The notes beneath the pieces were generated by a model. The model had not been told where the DNA came from, searched no databases, and saw only the letters and a program-made list of their open reading frames with translations. 64,000 nt of DNA. Origin: Hyphomicrobium album (GTDB lineage: Bacteria > Pseudomonadota > Alphaproteobacteria > Rhizobiales > Hyphomicrobiaceae). The stretch is taken from NCBI RefSeq assembly GCF_009708035.1, contig NZ_WMBQ01000001.1, forward strand, positions 1,989,501-2,053,500. Direction: 5' to 3'. Within the stretch, counting starts at the first letter, position 1. Each line of letters starts with the position of its first letter. Positions 18,530-28,874 of the stretch are shown piece by piece. The position numbers and the translations under genes are program-made.

Positions 18530-18569
18530 AGCTTACGAGCCCGGCGTCGAAACGGCGGGCTCGTAAGCT
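18530..18569 (+). terminator. 14-bp perfect hairpin after cysK
   Basis: AGCTTACGAGCCCG (18530-18543) is exactly complementary to CGGGCTCGTAAGCT (18556-18569), with a 12-base loop. It lies 14 bases after the cysK stop. No T run follows, so it could be a weak terminator, an RNA-stabilising structure or a protein-binding site. Confidence 0.6.
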
Positions 18570-18875
18570 CTCATCCGGATTCGCATCTCGATTTTGCAAT
18601 CGCGTGATTCAATACAGGAAGTCTTTCACGCAGCGAATGCGCTGCCTGGTTCGCCGCCGACAATCTTTCAGACGATCAATTCGTCATAGCGAATGAAAGC
18701 GCACGCTGCGGCTAATTATTGCTTGCGACAGCGCTCTCGCAGAACCTAAATCCTTCCGCAGCGAGCAACTCGCAAACTTATTCCATTGATACGGGCGTGA
18801 CGACAACGCCCGCCGATCAAACAGCGTGGCCATCGACGGCCGCGCGCGATGAGGCATGTTCAGGAGGGATCCGTT
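18570..18875 (+). other. leader region before the encapsulin gene
   Basis: These 306 bases are more AT-rich than the surrounding coding DNA and contain no convincing gene. They must hold the promoter of the encapsulin-desulfurase pair. Short inverted repeats are present (for example GCAGCG-aatg-CGCTGC at 18630-18645), but none matches a regulator site I can name. Confidence 0.45.
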
Positions 18876-19806
18876 ATGGCGGAGGAAGGCGAAGGTCGCG
18901 GCACGTTGGCCGAAGGCGCAGCAAGGCAATTAGCCAACGCTACGAAAACGAGAGCGCAATGGGGCGGCATCACCCCGCGCTGGCTCATTCCCTTCATGCC
19001 GTGGACCCCCGTCGAGGCCGGCATCTACCGTCTCAACAAGGTCAAGGAAACGCGCGGCGCGACCTCGGCCAAGTCTCTCGACGTGGAGTGCAGCCCGCCG
19101 CGCGACCGCGACGCCGACCTGCCCGAAACCTTCGTCGACTATGACGAGAACCCGCGCGAGTACTTCCTCAACGCGGTGACCACCGTGCTCGACGTGCAGA
19201 CGCGCGTCTCGGACCTCTACAGCCACCCCTTCGACCAGATCCAGGAGCAGCTGCGTCTGCTCATCGAGAAGGTGAAGGAGCGGCAAGAGAGCGAGCTCAT
19301 CAACAACAAAGAATACGGCCTGATCGCCAACACGGCGCCGTCGATGCGCATCTCGACGCGCTCGGGCGCGCCGACGCCGGACGATCTCGACGAGCTGATC
19401 GCCAAGGTGTGGAAGGAGCCGTCGTTCTTCCTCGCGCATCCGCGCGCCATCGCCGCGTTCGGCCGCGAGTGCACGCGCCGCGGCGTGCCGCCGCCGACGG
19501 TGACGCTGTTCGGCTCGCCGTTCCTGACCTGGCGCGGCCTGCCGCTGGTGCCGTCCGACAAGGTGCCGCTGACCAACAACGGCAAGTCGAAGATCCTCTT
19601 GCTGCGCACCGGCGAGAAGAAGCAGGGCGTTGTCGGCCTGTTCCAGCCGGGCGTTCCGGGCGAGGTTTCGCCCAGTCTGTCGGTGCGCTTCATGGGCATC
19701 GACCGGCGCGCCATCGCCTCCTACCTGATCTCGCTCTATTGCTCGCTCGCCGTCCATACGGAAGACGCACTCGGCGTGCTCGATGATGTTGAGGTGGGTA
19801 AGTACC

Positions 19807-19829
<23 letters not shown>
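18876..19829 (+). CDS. family 2A encapsulin shell protein (SrpI-like)
   Basis: The 317-residue protein begins, after a short acidic leader, with 'QLANATKTRAQWGGITPRWL' and 'PFMPWTPVEAGIYRLNK', the N-terminal arm that I recognise from SrpI-type family 2A encapsulins. These are HK97-fold shell proteins that self-assemble into icosahedral nanocompartments. The later 'EVSPSLSVRFMGIDRRAIAS' and 'YLISLYCSLAVHTEDALGVL' also fit this family. The ATG at 18876 has an ideal AGGAGG 8 bases upstream (18862-18867); an ATG at 18849 in frame lacks one. The 3' end overlaps the start of the cargo gene by 23 bases. The cargo is a cysteine desulfurase with a disordered leader, exactly the known family 2A pairing. 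The protein is cytoplasmic: no signal peptide is present. Confidence 0.93.
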
Positions 19830-21906
<2,077 letters not shown>

Positions 21907-21913
21907 GAATGCG

Positions 21914-21937
21914 ACGCGGGCGAGCCATCGCCCGCGT
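21914..21937 (+). terminator. GC-rich hairpin after the cargo gene
   Basis: ACGCGGGCGA (21914-21923) pairs perfectly with TCGCCCGCGT (21928-21937) around the tetraloop GCCA, 7 bases after the desulfurase stop. The sequence after it is not T-rich, so termination strength is uncertain. Confidence 0.6.
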
Positions 21938-22037
21938 CCCTCCGAACGAAAATAAGCAAAGCTGATTTTCTTCGTTCCCGCTTTCCAAGCGCGGTGGCTA
22001 TCTACCGCGCCTTACTGGGATCGAGGGGAACCGACCG

Positions 22038-23069
22038 ATGGCACTTGCCAGCACTTTCCTACGCACAATCGCGCCGCGCCGCATCGTGATCGCCACGCTG
22101 CTCATGACGGGCGGCGCCGGTGCTTCGCTCGCCGCCGAGCCGACGACGCTGCTCAACGCGTCTTACGATGTCTCGCGCGAGCTCTATAAGGACATCAACG
22201 ACGCGTTTGCCGCCGACTGGAAGAAGAAAACCGGCGAGACGGTCACCATCAACCAGTCGCACGGCGGCTCGACGAAACAGGCGCTCGCCGTGGCCAATGG
22301 CCTGGAAGCCGACGTCGTAACCTTCAACCAGGCACCCGACGTCGAGGTGCTCGTGAAGCCCGGCCTCGTCTCGGCCGACTGGCGCAAGCAGTTTCCCAAC
22401 AACGCCGCGCCTTACGCGTCGACCAGCATCTTCCTCGTCCGCAAGGGGAACCCCAAGGGCATCAAGGACTGGGACGATCTCGCCAAGCCGGGGATCGAGG
22501 TGATCGTTCCCAACCCAAAGACGTCGGGCAACGGCCGCTATACCTATCTCGCCGCCTGGGGCTATGCGCTCAAGAAGACGGGCAACGAGGCCGGTGCCAA
22601 GGAATTCGTCGGCAAGCTGTTCGCCAACGTGCCGGTGCTCGACGGCGGCGGCCGCGGCGCAACCACCACTTTCACGCAGCGGGACAAGGGCGACGTGCTC
22701 GTCACCTTCGAGAACGAGGCGGCGCTGATCGGCAAGGAGTTCGGCGCCGACAAGTTCGACGTCGTCTATCCGAAGGTCAGCATCATCGCCGAGCCGCCGG
22801 TCGCGGTCGTCAACACGGTTGCCGACAAGCGCGGCAGTCGCAAGCTGGCCGAGGCTTACCTGAACTTCCTCTACTCGCCGGAAGGCCAGGCGATCATCGC
22901 CAAGCACCACCTGCGTCCGCGCGACGAGGCGGTGCTGAAGGCGAACGCCGCACAGTTTCCCGCGATCGAGACGTTCTCTGTCGAGGATCTGCTGGGCGGC
23001 TGGGACGCCGTGCAGAAGCAGCACTTCGCCGACGGCGCCAACTACGATCAGATTGCGATCAAGCAGTAG
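22038..23069 (+). CDS. sulfate ABC transporter substrate-binding protein
   Basis: The 343-residue periplasmic protein has a signal peptide (ending about 'GAGASLAAEP'). The mature part is typical of the Sbp/CysP family: 'LLNASYDVSRELYKDIN', 'INQSHGGSTKQALAVANGL', 'ADVVTFNQAPDV', 'LVRKGNPKGIKDWDDL' and 'VIVPNPKTSGNGRYTYLAAW'. It should bind sulfate or thiosulfate. No permease (cysT/cysW) or ATPase (cysA) gene is adjacent, so it must work with components encoded elsewhere. It sits directly after the encapsulin pair and is followed by a strong terminator. Confidence 0.94.
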   Translation: MALASTFLRTIAPRRIVIATLLMTGGAGASLAAEPTTLLNASYDVSRELYKDINDAFAADWKKKTGETVTINQSHGGSTKQALAVANGLEADVVTFNQAPDVEVLVKPGLVSADWRKQFPNNAAPYASTSIFLVRKGNPKGIKDWDDLAKPGIEVIVPNPKTSGNGRYTYLAAWGYALKKTGNEAGAKEFVGKLFANVPVLDGGGRGATTTFTQRDKGDVLVTFENEAALIGKEFGADKFDVVYPKVSIIAEPPVAVVNTVADKRGSRKLAEAYLNFLYSPEGQAIIAKHHLRPRDEAVLKANAAQFPAIETFSVEDLLGGWDAVQKQHFADGANYDQIAIKQ

Positions 23070-23089
23070 CGCCACACGCGGCGACGCGT

Positions 23090-23128
23090 GGGGCTCCGAG
23101 GGCTTGTCCTCCTCGGGGCCCCTTTTTT
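23090..23128 (+). terminator. intrinsic terminator after the sulfate-binding protein gene
   Basis: GGGGCTCCGAGG (23090-23101) pairs with CCTCGGGGCCCC (23111-23122) with one G-U pair, followed by six T residues (23123-23128). This is a textbook rho-independent terminator, 20 bases after the stop codon. Confidence 0.92.
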
Positions 23129-23245
23129 GCGCCACGAAGCCGACACGGCGAAAGCCCGCGCGCGCCACGCGTGCATCGACCTCGGGCCGCAAATCACGCG
23201 TATGAGCACAGCCCTATTCGGTTATTTTCCGGAAAGGGTGTTGTC

Positions 23246-24298
23246 ATGCAAATCGTTGCGATCACTGCAATAAGCCTCGCCACTCTCGGAATTGCCCTCG
23301 CTCTCCCGCGCGCCAGCTTGGCGGATTCCGAACCCGTGATCAGCGGCCCGCACGTCCACGACAATCTCGCCGTCTATTTCGTGCACGGTGAAAGCGCGCC
23401 CGGACCCGTGCCGCTCACCCTGCAGGAGGCGCTCGGTAAGGGCAGCGTGCGCGTCATCGAAACGGGCGAGGTCAACGAGCTGAAGGTCGAGAACACGGGC
23501 GACGAGGACGTGTTCATCCAGGCCGGCGACATCGTCAAAGGCGGCAAGCAGGACCGTGTGCTGACGCTGAGCTTCGTGCTGCCGCCGAAGTCGGGTGAGA
23601 TCGGGCTTGCCGCATTCTGCGTCGAGCAGGGGCGCTGGTCGGCTCGCGGCATCGAGGACGTCAAGGCATTCGCCAGCGCCCGCGAGGCGATGCCGTCGCG
23701 CAAGGCCAAGCTGGTCATGGCGCGGCGTCCGACGGCAGCCGCGACGGAGGAATCGGCCGACGATGCCCGCGCCGCCGATACCTATGCGAGCCAGCGCGAG
23801 GTCTGGGCCTCCGTCGCCAGCACGCAGGAGAAGCTTTCGGGCCGCCTGAACGAGACGGTCACCGCGTCGGTTTCGGAGTCGAGCCTGCAATTATCGCTGG
23901 AGAACGAAAAGCTGCAGAAAGAGCGCGCCCGCTACGTCGACGCCCTGCAGAAGGCGGGCGAAACCAGCGGCGACATCGTCGGCTACGTGCTGGCGATCAA
24001 CGGCCGCGTGGTCAGCGCCGACGTCTACCCGTCGAACGGCCTGTTCCGGAAGATGTGGGACAAGCAGCTCGCGGCCGGCGTGACGGAAGCGATCGGCGAG
24101 GCCGACGGCAAGACCGTTTCCGCTCCAGGCAAGGACGCAGCGGCTGCCTTCCTCACGACCGCCTCTTCGCCGCAAGCGCACGAGGAGGTCGTTAACGACT
24201 TGTCGCGCCGGGCGGTGCGGGAGGCCGACGAGGCCGTCTTCGTGGAGGCCAAGCGCGGCAACGGCAGCTGGGTGCACCGTAATTACCTTGCCAAGTAA
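23246..24298 (+). CDS. secreted ARPP-1-like domain protein
   Basis: The 350-residue protein has a signal peptide (about 1-26, 'LATLGIALALPRASLA'). The body fits the ARPP-1 pattern ('PLTLQEALGKGSVRVIETGE', 'ELKVENTGDEDVFIQAGDIV', 'GGKQDRVLTLSFVLPPKSGE', 'FCVEQGRWS'), and a Gln/Glu/Ser-rich middle segment contains repeated 'ENEKLQKE' helix. The molecular function of this domain is not established. The ATG at 23246 follows GGAAAGGG; the frame is open further upstream but a signal peptide would then be buried. It has its own transcription unit after the terminator at 23128. Confidence 0.75.
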   Translation: MQIVAITAISLATLGIALALPRASLADSEPVISGPHVHDNLAVYFVHGESAPGPVPLTLQEALGKGSVRVIETGEVNELKVENTGDEDVFIQAGDIVKGGKQDRVLTLSFVLPPKSGEIGLAAFCVEQGRWSARGIEDVKAFASAREAMPSRKAKLVMARRPTAAATEESADDARAADTYASQREVWASVASTQEKLSGRLNETVTASVSESSLQLSLENEKLQKERARYVDALQKAGETSGDIVGYVLAINGRVVSADVYPSNGLFRKMWDKQLAAGVTEAIGEADGKTVSAPGKDAAAAFLTTASSPQAHEEVVNDLSRRAVREADEAVFVEAKRGNGSWVHRNYLAK

Positions 24299-24370
24299 AT
24301 GACGCGTCCGGCGGCGGATAGCGGGTCCGCCGCCGCTGACGAGCCTCCCAAGTTGCGGTAGGCTCGGCCC

Positions 24371-25216
24371 ATGCAGGACAAAGCCAAGCTGACGGCGCCG
24401 GAGATCGAGCGCTACAAGCGCCACCTCGTGCTGAAGGAAGTGGGCGGCCAGGGCCAGCAGCGGCTCAAGGGTGCCCGCGTTCTCGTCGTCGGCGCCGGCG
24501 GGCTTGGCTCGCCGCTGGTGCTGTATCTCGCCGCGGCCGGCGTCGGCACCATCGGGATCGTCGACGACGACCGGGTGTCACTCGACAATCTCCAGCGCCA
24601 GATCGCCCACGACACGCCGCATGTGGGCGAGCCGAAGGTGGCGAGCGCCAGCGACATGATCGGCCGCCTCAATCCCCACGTCACGGCCGAAGCCATCGAG
24701 GCCCGGTTGGACGCGGGGAACGCCGCCGAAATCATCGGCCGCTACGACATCGTCGCCGACGGCTCCGACAACGCCGAGACCCGCTACCTCGTCGCCGACG
24801 CCTGTTACTTCGCCCGGAAAACGCTGGTGTTCGGCGCGGTCGGGCCGTTCGACGGCTATGTTTCGACGTTCAAGCCGCATGAGAAGGACGCGGCCGGGAC
24901 GCCCTACCCCAGCTACCGCTGCCTGTTCCCGGAGGCGCCGCCGCCCGGAACCGTTCCAAACTGCTCCGAGGTGGGCGTGCTCGGCGCCATCGTGGGCGTC
25001 ATCGGCACCCTGCAGGCGACCGAAGTCCTCAAGGAAATCCTGGGTATTGGGCAGAGTCTCGCCGGCCGGCTCCTCATGTACGACGCGCTTGCCGCCCGGT
25101 TCGAGACCCTGTCCATCGCCTGGGATCCGGAAAATCCGATCAGTGGCCGCAACCCGTCGATAACCGACCTTTCAATCCATACGGTGTCGAAACACAACTC
25201 GACATGCGCGGCGTGA
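24371..25216 (+). CDS. moeB: MoeB/ThiF-type E1 adenylyltransferase
   Basis: The 281-residue enzyme activates the C-terminal glycine of a sulfur-carrier protein (MoaD or ThiS) by adenylation. It starts with the conserved 'ERYKRHLVLKEVGGQGQQRL', followed by the nucleotide-binding 'VLVVGAGGLGSPLVLYLAAA' and 'IVDDDRVSLDNLQRQI'. 'DIVADGSDNAETRYLVADAC' and 'GTVPNCSEVGVLGAIVGVIG' are also typical. There is no C-terminal rhodanese domain, and the paired CxxC zinc motifs of E. coli MoeB are not complete. No moaD, thiS or thiG is nearby, so the partner carrier is unknown; the encapsulated desulfurase 2.5 kb upstream is a possible but unproven sulfur source. Confidence 0.88.
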   Translation: MQDKAKLTAPEIERYKRHLVLKEVGGQGQQRLKGARVLVVGAGGLGSPLVLYLAAAGVGTIGIVDDDRVSLDNLQRQIAHDTPHVGEPKVASASDMIGRLNPHVTAEAIEARLDAGNAAEIIGRYDIVADGSDNAETRYLVADACYFARKTLVFGAVGPFDGYVSTFKPHEKDAAGTPYPSYRCLFPEAPPPGTVPNCSEVGVLGAIVGVIGTLQATEVLKEILGIGQSLAGRLLMYDALAARFETLSIAWDPENPISGRNPSITDLSIHTVSKHNSTCAA

Positions 25217-25231
25217 GAGGATAGCGCTTCC

Positions 25232-25732
25232 ATGTTGCTCATTCGGACGTTGGTCGCCGTGCTCCTGTCGATTATCGCCGCTGCTCTTCTCCCGCTGCCC
25301 GGCTTCGAGGTGGACGCGCGCGCTCAGGATCCGGCGCCCCCGCAAGTGTCGATCTCGCCGGCAACCGAGCCCGAGAAGACGCCTGAGTTCGGCGCCATCG
25401 CCTTCGCACCCGACGGCTCATTCTTCTCTGTGTGGAAAATCGGATCGCGTCTCGAGGCGGAGGAAAAGGTTCGCAGCGAGTGCGCCGCCATCGGTCGCGG
25501 CACGTGCGAGGCGGTGAGCTTCCGCGGCGAGGTGTGCGCGGCGATCGCCTCGGGGCAGATCGCCAAGCAGCGCAAGATCACCTATTCGGGCGGCGGCCTG
25601 ACACCCGGCGATGCCGAGCGCCTGGCATTGGGCCGGTGCAATGCCGACCGGCGCGCCCGCGGTACCTGTCAGCTGCGCACCACGGTCTGCGGCGACGGCC
25701 GGCTCGATTCCACCACCGCGCGGGCGCCCTAG
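25232..25732 (+). CDS. secreted DUF4189-domain protein
   Basis: The 166-residue protein has a signal peptide ('LVAVLLSIIAAALLPLPGFE'). A DUF4189-like domain follows, opening with 'FGAIAFAPDGSFFSVWKIGS' and containing several cysteines ('CAAIGRGTCEAVSF', 'GRCNADRRARGTCQL') that probably form disulfides in the periplasm. The function of the domain is unknown. It starts 15 bases after moeB and may be co-transcribed. Its 3' end overlaps the convergent dehydrogenase gene by 4 bases. Confidence 0.78.
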   Translation: MLLIRTLVAVLLSIIAAALLPLPGFEVDARAQDPAPPQVSISPATEPEKTPEFGAIAFAPDGSFFSVWKIGSRLEAEEKVRSECAAIGRGTCEAVSFRGEVCAAIASGQIAKQRKITYSGGGLTPGDAERLALGRCNADRRARGTCQLRTTVCGDGRLDSTTARAP

Positions 25733-26727
25733 AACATTGCCGGATGCACGCGATCGGGCGGGGCGTGTCCGTCGAGGAACGCCTTGATGTTGATGATCAC
25801 CTTCTCGCCCATGTCGATGCGGCCCTCGATGGTGGCCGAGCTCATGTGCGGCAGCGCCACGACCCGATCGGAGCTCAAGATCTTCGGGTTCACGGCCGGC
25901 TCGTGCTCGAAAACGTCGAGGCCCGCGCCGGCGATGGCGCCCGCTTCGATCAGGCGCGCCAGCTCGTTCTCGTCGATGACCTCGCCGCGCGAGGTGTTGA
26001 CGATGTAGGCTGAGGGCTTCAACAGGCGCAGGCGGCGCGCCGACAGCAGGTGATAGGTGCCGGGCGTGTGCGGGCAGTTGACCGACACGATGTCGACGCG
26101 GGTGAGCATCTGGTCGAGGCTCTCCCAGTAGGTCGCCTCCAGCTCCTTCTCGAGGTCCTGCGAGACGCGGCGCCGGTTGTGATAGTGGATCTGCAGGCCG
26201 AATGCCTTGGCGCGGCGGGCAACCGCCGAGCCGATGCGGCCCATGCCGATGATGCCGAGCCGCTTTCCATAAATGCGGTGGCCGAGCATCCAGGTCGGCG
26301 ACCAGCCGCTCCAAGTGTTCTTCTTATCCTTGAGGTAGTCGGCACCCTCCACCAGGCGGCGGGGCGTGGCGAGGATCAGCGCCATGGTCATGTCGGCGGT
26401 ATCCTCGGTGAGGACGCCCGGCGTATTGGTGACCGTGATGCCGCGGTTGCGAGCGGTGTCGAGGTCGATGTTGTCGACGCCCGTCCCGAAATTGGCGATC
26501 AAGCGAAGCTGCGGGCCGGCCTGGGCAATCACCGCCCGGTCGATGCGATCCGTAACGGTCGGCACCAGGACGTCGGCGATCTTCAGGGCCTCGGCGATCT
26601 GGCCTTGGGTGAGGGGGCTATCGTCGACATTCAGGCGCGCGTCGAAAAGCTCGCGCATGCGGGTTTCGACGACGTCGGGCAGCTTGCGCGTGACAATGAC
26701 GATTGGCTTGCGGGCGCTGTTCGGCAT
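25729..26727 (-). CDS. D-2-hydroxyacid dehydrogenase (glyoxylate/hydroxypyruvate reductase type)
   Basis: The 332-residue NAD(P)-dependent enzyme has the usual domains: an N-terminal catalytic half ('LRLIANFGTGVDNIDLDTAR'), the Rossmann motif 'LGIIGMGRIGSAVARRAKAF', and the catalytic triad Arg ('NTSRGEVIDE'), Glu ('DVFEHEPAVN') and His ('ALPHMSSAT'). The insertion 'KKNTWSGWSPTWMLGHRIYG' is characteristic of glyoxylate/D-glycerate dehydrogenases of Rhizobiales (GyaR-like). It probably reduces glyoxylate or hydroxypyruvate; a glycerate kinase is encoded at 40468-41625. The gene is transcribed divergently from the SH3 protein. Confidence 0.9.
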   Translation of the reverse strand: MPNSARKPIVIVTRKLPDVVETRMRELFDARLNVDDSPLTQGQIAEALKIADVLVPTVTDRIDRAVIAQAGPQLRLIANFGTGVDNIDLDTARNRGITVTNTPGVLTEDTADMTMALILATPRRLVEGADYLKDKKNTWSGWSPTWMLGHRIYGKRLGIIGMGRIGSAVARRAKAFGLQIHYHNRRRVSQDLEKELEATYWESLDQMLTRVDIVSVNCPHTPGTYHLLSARRLRLLKPSAYIVNTSRGEVIDENELARLIEAGAIAGAGLDVFEHEPAVNPKILSSDRVVALPHMSSATIEGRIDMGEKVIINIKAFLDGHAPPDRVHPAMF

Positions 26728-26932
26728 CGGGGTTCGCTGTTGCCTCTTAGGGGTTGGGGTCGCGGGAGGGGGGCCCAGGGCGGATTCGACACTCGTTCAG
26801 GCAGGTCTAACAGAACGCCATTGCGATGACAAAGTGCGGGATTTTGTCTGCGCATCAACCGGAGCAGACTGGTAAGGCCTCATGAAGAATCGATCCATTG
26901 GTTGTCTGTGCCGGGGTAGCGACGAGGCCACA

Positions 26933-27499
26933 ATGCGAATGCGGGGAACGGCAGCGCACAATCGGGTTCGCCTGGCGCTGGCTGCAACGATGTTTTTGGG
27001 TGCTACGGCGCTCGCCACCGGGCAGCCGCCCGGCGCCGGCACGAACGTTCCCGGCGGCAGTGGCCTGCCGGTGCCGCGCTTCGTCAGCCTCAAGTCGGAT
27101 CGCGTCAACATGCGCAAGGGTCCGGGCACCGACTACCCGACCGCGTGGGTGTACCGGCGCGCCGGCCTGCCGCTCGAGGTGATCAAGGAGTTCGAGGGCT
27201 GGCGGCAGGTGCGCGACGCTGACGGCGCCGCGGGCTGGGTTCTGCAGTCTTTCCTGTCCGGCCGGCGCACGGCGCTGGTGTTGCCGTGGGAGATCAAGGA
27301 GGGCAAGACGCCTCCCAAAGTCGCGCTGCGGCACGATGACAGCGAACGCGCGCGACCCGTGGCGATGATCGAAGCGGGCGTCATCGCCAACCTATCGAAC
27401 TGCGATGGCCGCTGGTGCCGGGTCAACATCGACCGCTTCCAGGGCTACATCGAGCAGAAGAAGCTCTGGGGCGTCTATGAAGGTGAAGTGATCAAGTAG
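26933..27499 (+). CDS. secreted SH3-domain protein
   Basis: From the ATG at 26933 the 188-residue product starts with a signal-peptide-like stretch ('VRLALAATMFLGATALATG'). Two SH3-like units follow: 'SLKSDRVNMRKGPGTDYPTA' to 'AAGWVLQSFLSGRR', and 'VIANLSNCDGRWCRVNIDRF' to 'GYIEQKKLWGVYEGE'. This is the short SH3 (DUF1058-like) family common in Rhizobiales, thought to be periplasmic and wall-associated. A longer reading from the ATG at 26882 is possible but adds 17 residues that weaken the signal peptide. It is convergent with irr. Confidence 0.85.
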   Translation: MRMRGTAAHNRVRLALAATMFLGATALATGQPPGAGTNVPGGSGLPVPRFVSLKSDRVNMRKGPGTDYPTAWVYRRAGLPLEVIKEFEGWRQVRDADGAAGWVLQSFLSGRRTALVLPWEIKEGKTPPKVALRHDDSERARPVAMIEAGVIANLSNCDGRWCRVNIDRFQGYIEQKKLWGVYEGEVIK

Positions 27500-27527
27500 T
27501 CGGCGAGGCCGGCGCGAGAGCGAGCGC

Positions 27528-27980
27528 CTAGTCCTTCTTGAGGCGGACCACCACGTCGATGTGGGTGATGCTCATGCCTTCAGGCGGCTCGGGAACACCA
27601 TCGACGCGGATGGCATGGCCAGGGATGTCGCGCAGCTCGCCCTCGTCCTCGACGAAGAAGTGGTTGTGGTTCGACGTGTTGGTATCGAAGTAGGCCTTGG
27701 CGCCGTTGATCGCCAATTCACGCAAGAGACCCGCGCGCTTGAACTGGTGCAGCGTGTTGTAGACGGTCGCGAGCGACACGTGCTGTCCGGCGGCGGTCGC
27801 CTCGGCATGCAGCGACTCGGCCGTGACGTGACGATCCTCGCCCTCGAACAGGAGCGTGCCGAGCGCCATGCGCTGGCGCGTCGGCCGCAGCCCGGCTTTG
27901 CGCAGCAGCTGGGAGACGCCCCGAGAGGTCTTACCGTCTTTGAGTGAGCCGGGAGTGCTGTTGGTCATCCGCGTGCGCAT
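27528..27980 (-). CDS. irr: iron response regulator Irr (Fur family)
   Basis: The 150-residue winged-helix regulator has the Fur-family DNA-binding part ('AGLRPTRQRMALGTLLFEGE', 'SLATVYNTLHQFKRAGLL') and the Irr-specific 'SNHNHFFVEDEGELRDIPGH', where His-x-His is the haem-responsive site. The N-terminal Gly-Cys-Pro haem motif of Bradyrhizobium Irr is absent, as in many other Rhizobiales. Irr represses or activates iron and haem genes under iron limitation. Its position beside fabA is a conserved Rhizobiales arrangement. A candidate target box is at 3952-3968. The start could also be the ATG four codons downstream (27968). Confidence 0.93.
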   Translation of the reverse strand: MRTRMTNSTPGSLKDGKTSRGVSQLLRKAGLRPTRQRMALGTLLFEGEDRHVTAESLHAEATAAGQHVSLATVYNTLHQFKRAGLLRELAINGAKAYFDTNTSNHNHFFVEDEGELRDIPGHAIRVDGVPEPPEGMSITHIDVVVRLKKD

Positions 27981-28244
27981 CGCGCCATTGTTAGAGGGTG
28001 GCCCAACTTATCCGCCGCTAGTCGCGCTCAAGGCGCGTGCGGCCGACAAGCTGAAACAAGGAATATACTATAGGCAGACGGCTGTTAGCCTGCAACACGG
28101 GCCAGAACGCGGCGGGAGCGCACATCTGCGGCTCCGTGGCCGGTCTTACCCTTTTGAACGCCAAATGACTGTGTTAGTGAACCCCCGGCCACGGAAGTAC
28201 CGGCCATCAGGCCGTCCGCCAGCGAGGGACCGAGCATCGACATC

Positions 28245-28787
28245 ATGACAGAACGCCGCACGAGCTTCGAATACGACGACCTGCTTGCGTGTGGCCGCGG
28301 CGAGCTCTTTGGCGCAGGCAACGCCCAGTTGCCGCTGCCGCCGATGCTCATGTTCGACCGGATCTCGTCGGTCAGCGAAACAGGCGGCGAGCATGGTAAG
28401 GGGCAGATCGCCGCCGAGCTGAAAGTGGCCGGGAACAGCAGTCTCGACTGGTTTTTCAAGTGCCATTTCGAGGGCGATCCAGTGATGCCGGGCTGCCTCG
28501 GCCTCGACGCGCTGTGGCAGATGACGGGCTTCTTTCTCGGCTGGCTGGGCGCCCCTGGCCGCGGCCGCGCCCTGGGCGTCGGCGAGGTCAAATTCACCGG
28601 CATGGTGGTGCCGACCGTCGGGCGGGTCGAGTACATCGTCGACATGAAGCGGGTGATCCTGCGCAAGCTGAAGCTCGCCATCGCCGACGGTGTCATGAAG
28701 GCGGACGGACAGGTAATTTATACGGCGACCGATCTGCGCGTCGGGCTGTTCGAAAGCGGCGAGTCGGCGGCGGCCGTCAGTCCTTGA
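28245..28787 (+). CDS. fabA: 3-hydroxydecanoyl-ACP dehydratase/isomerase
   Basis: The 180-residue enzyme dehydrates 3-hydroxydecanoyl-ACP and isomerises the product to the cis-3 form, which starts unsaturated fatty acid synthesis. The active-site His and Asp are in '[20 protein letters not shown]', and the family sequence '[17 protein letters not shown]' is present near the N-terminus. The length matches FabA rather than FabZ. fabB follows after 87 bases and fabI comes next, giving a fabA-fabB-fabI group; irr is divergent upstream. Confidence 0.97.
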   Translation: MTERRTSFEYDDLLACGRGELFGAGNAQLPLPPMLMFDRISSVSETGGEHGKGQIAAELKVAGNSSLDWFFKCHFEGDPVMPGCLGLDALWQMTGFFLGWLGAPGRGRALGVGEVKFTGMVVPTVGRVEYIVDMKRVILRKLKLAIADGVMKADGQVIYTATDLRVGLFESGESAAAVSP

Positions 28788-28874
28788 TCTCGATGGCTTT
28801 TCGTGCTCGCTTCCGCCGGAGCCGAAGCGCAAGAGAAGCCGAAAGCTTCCCGGACTGACCGAGAGGATGGGCGG

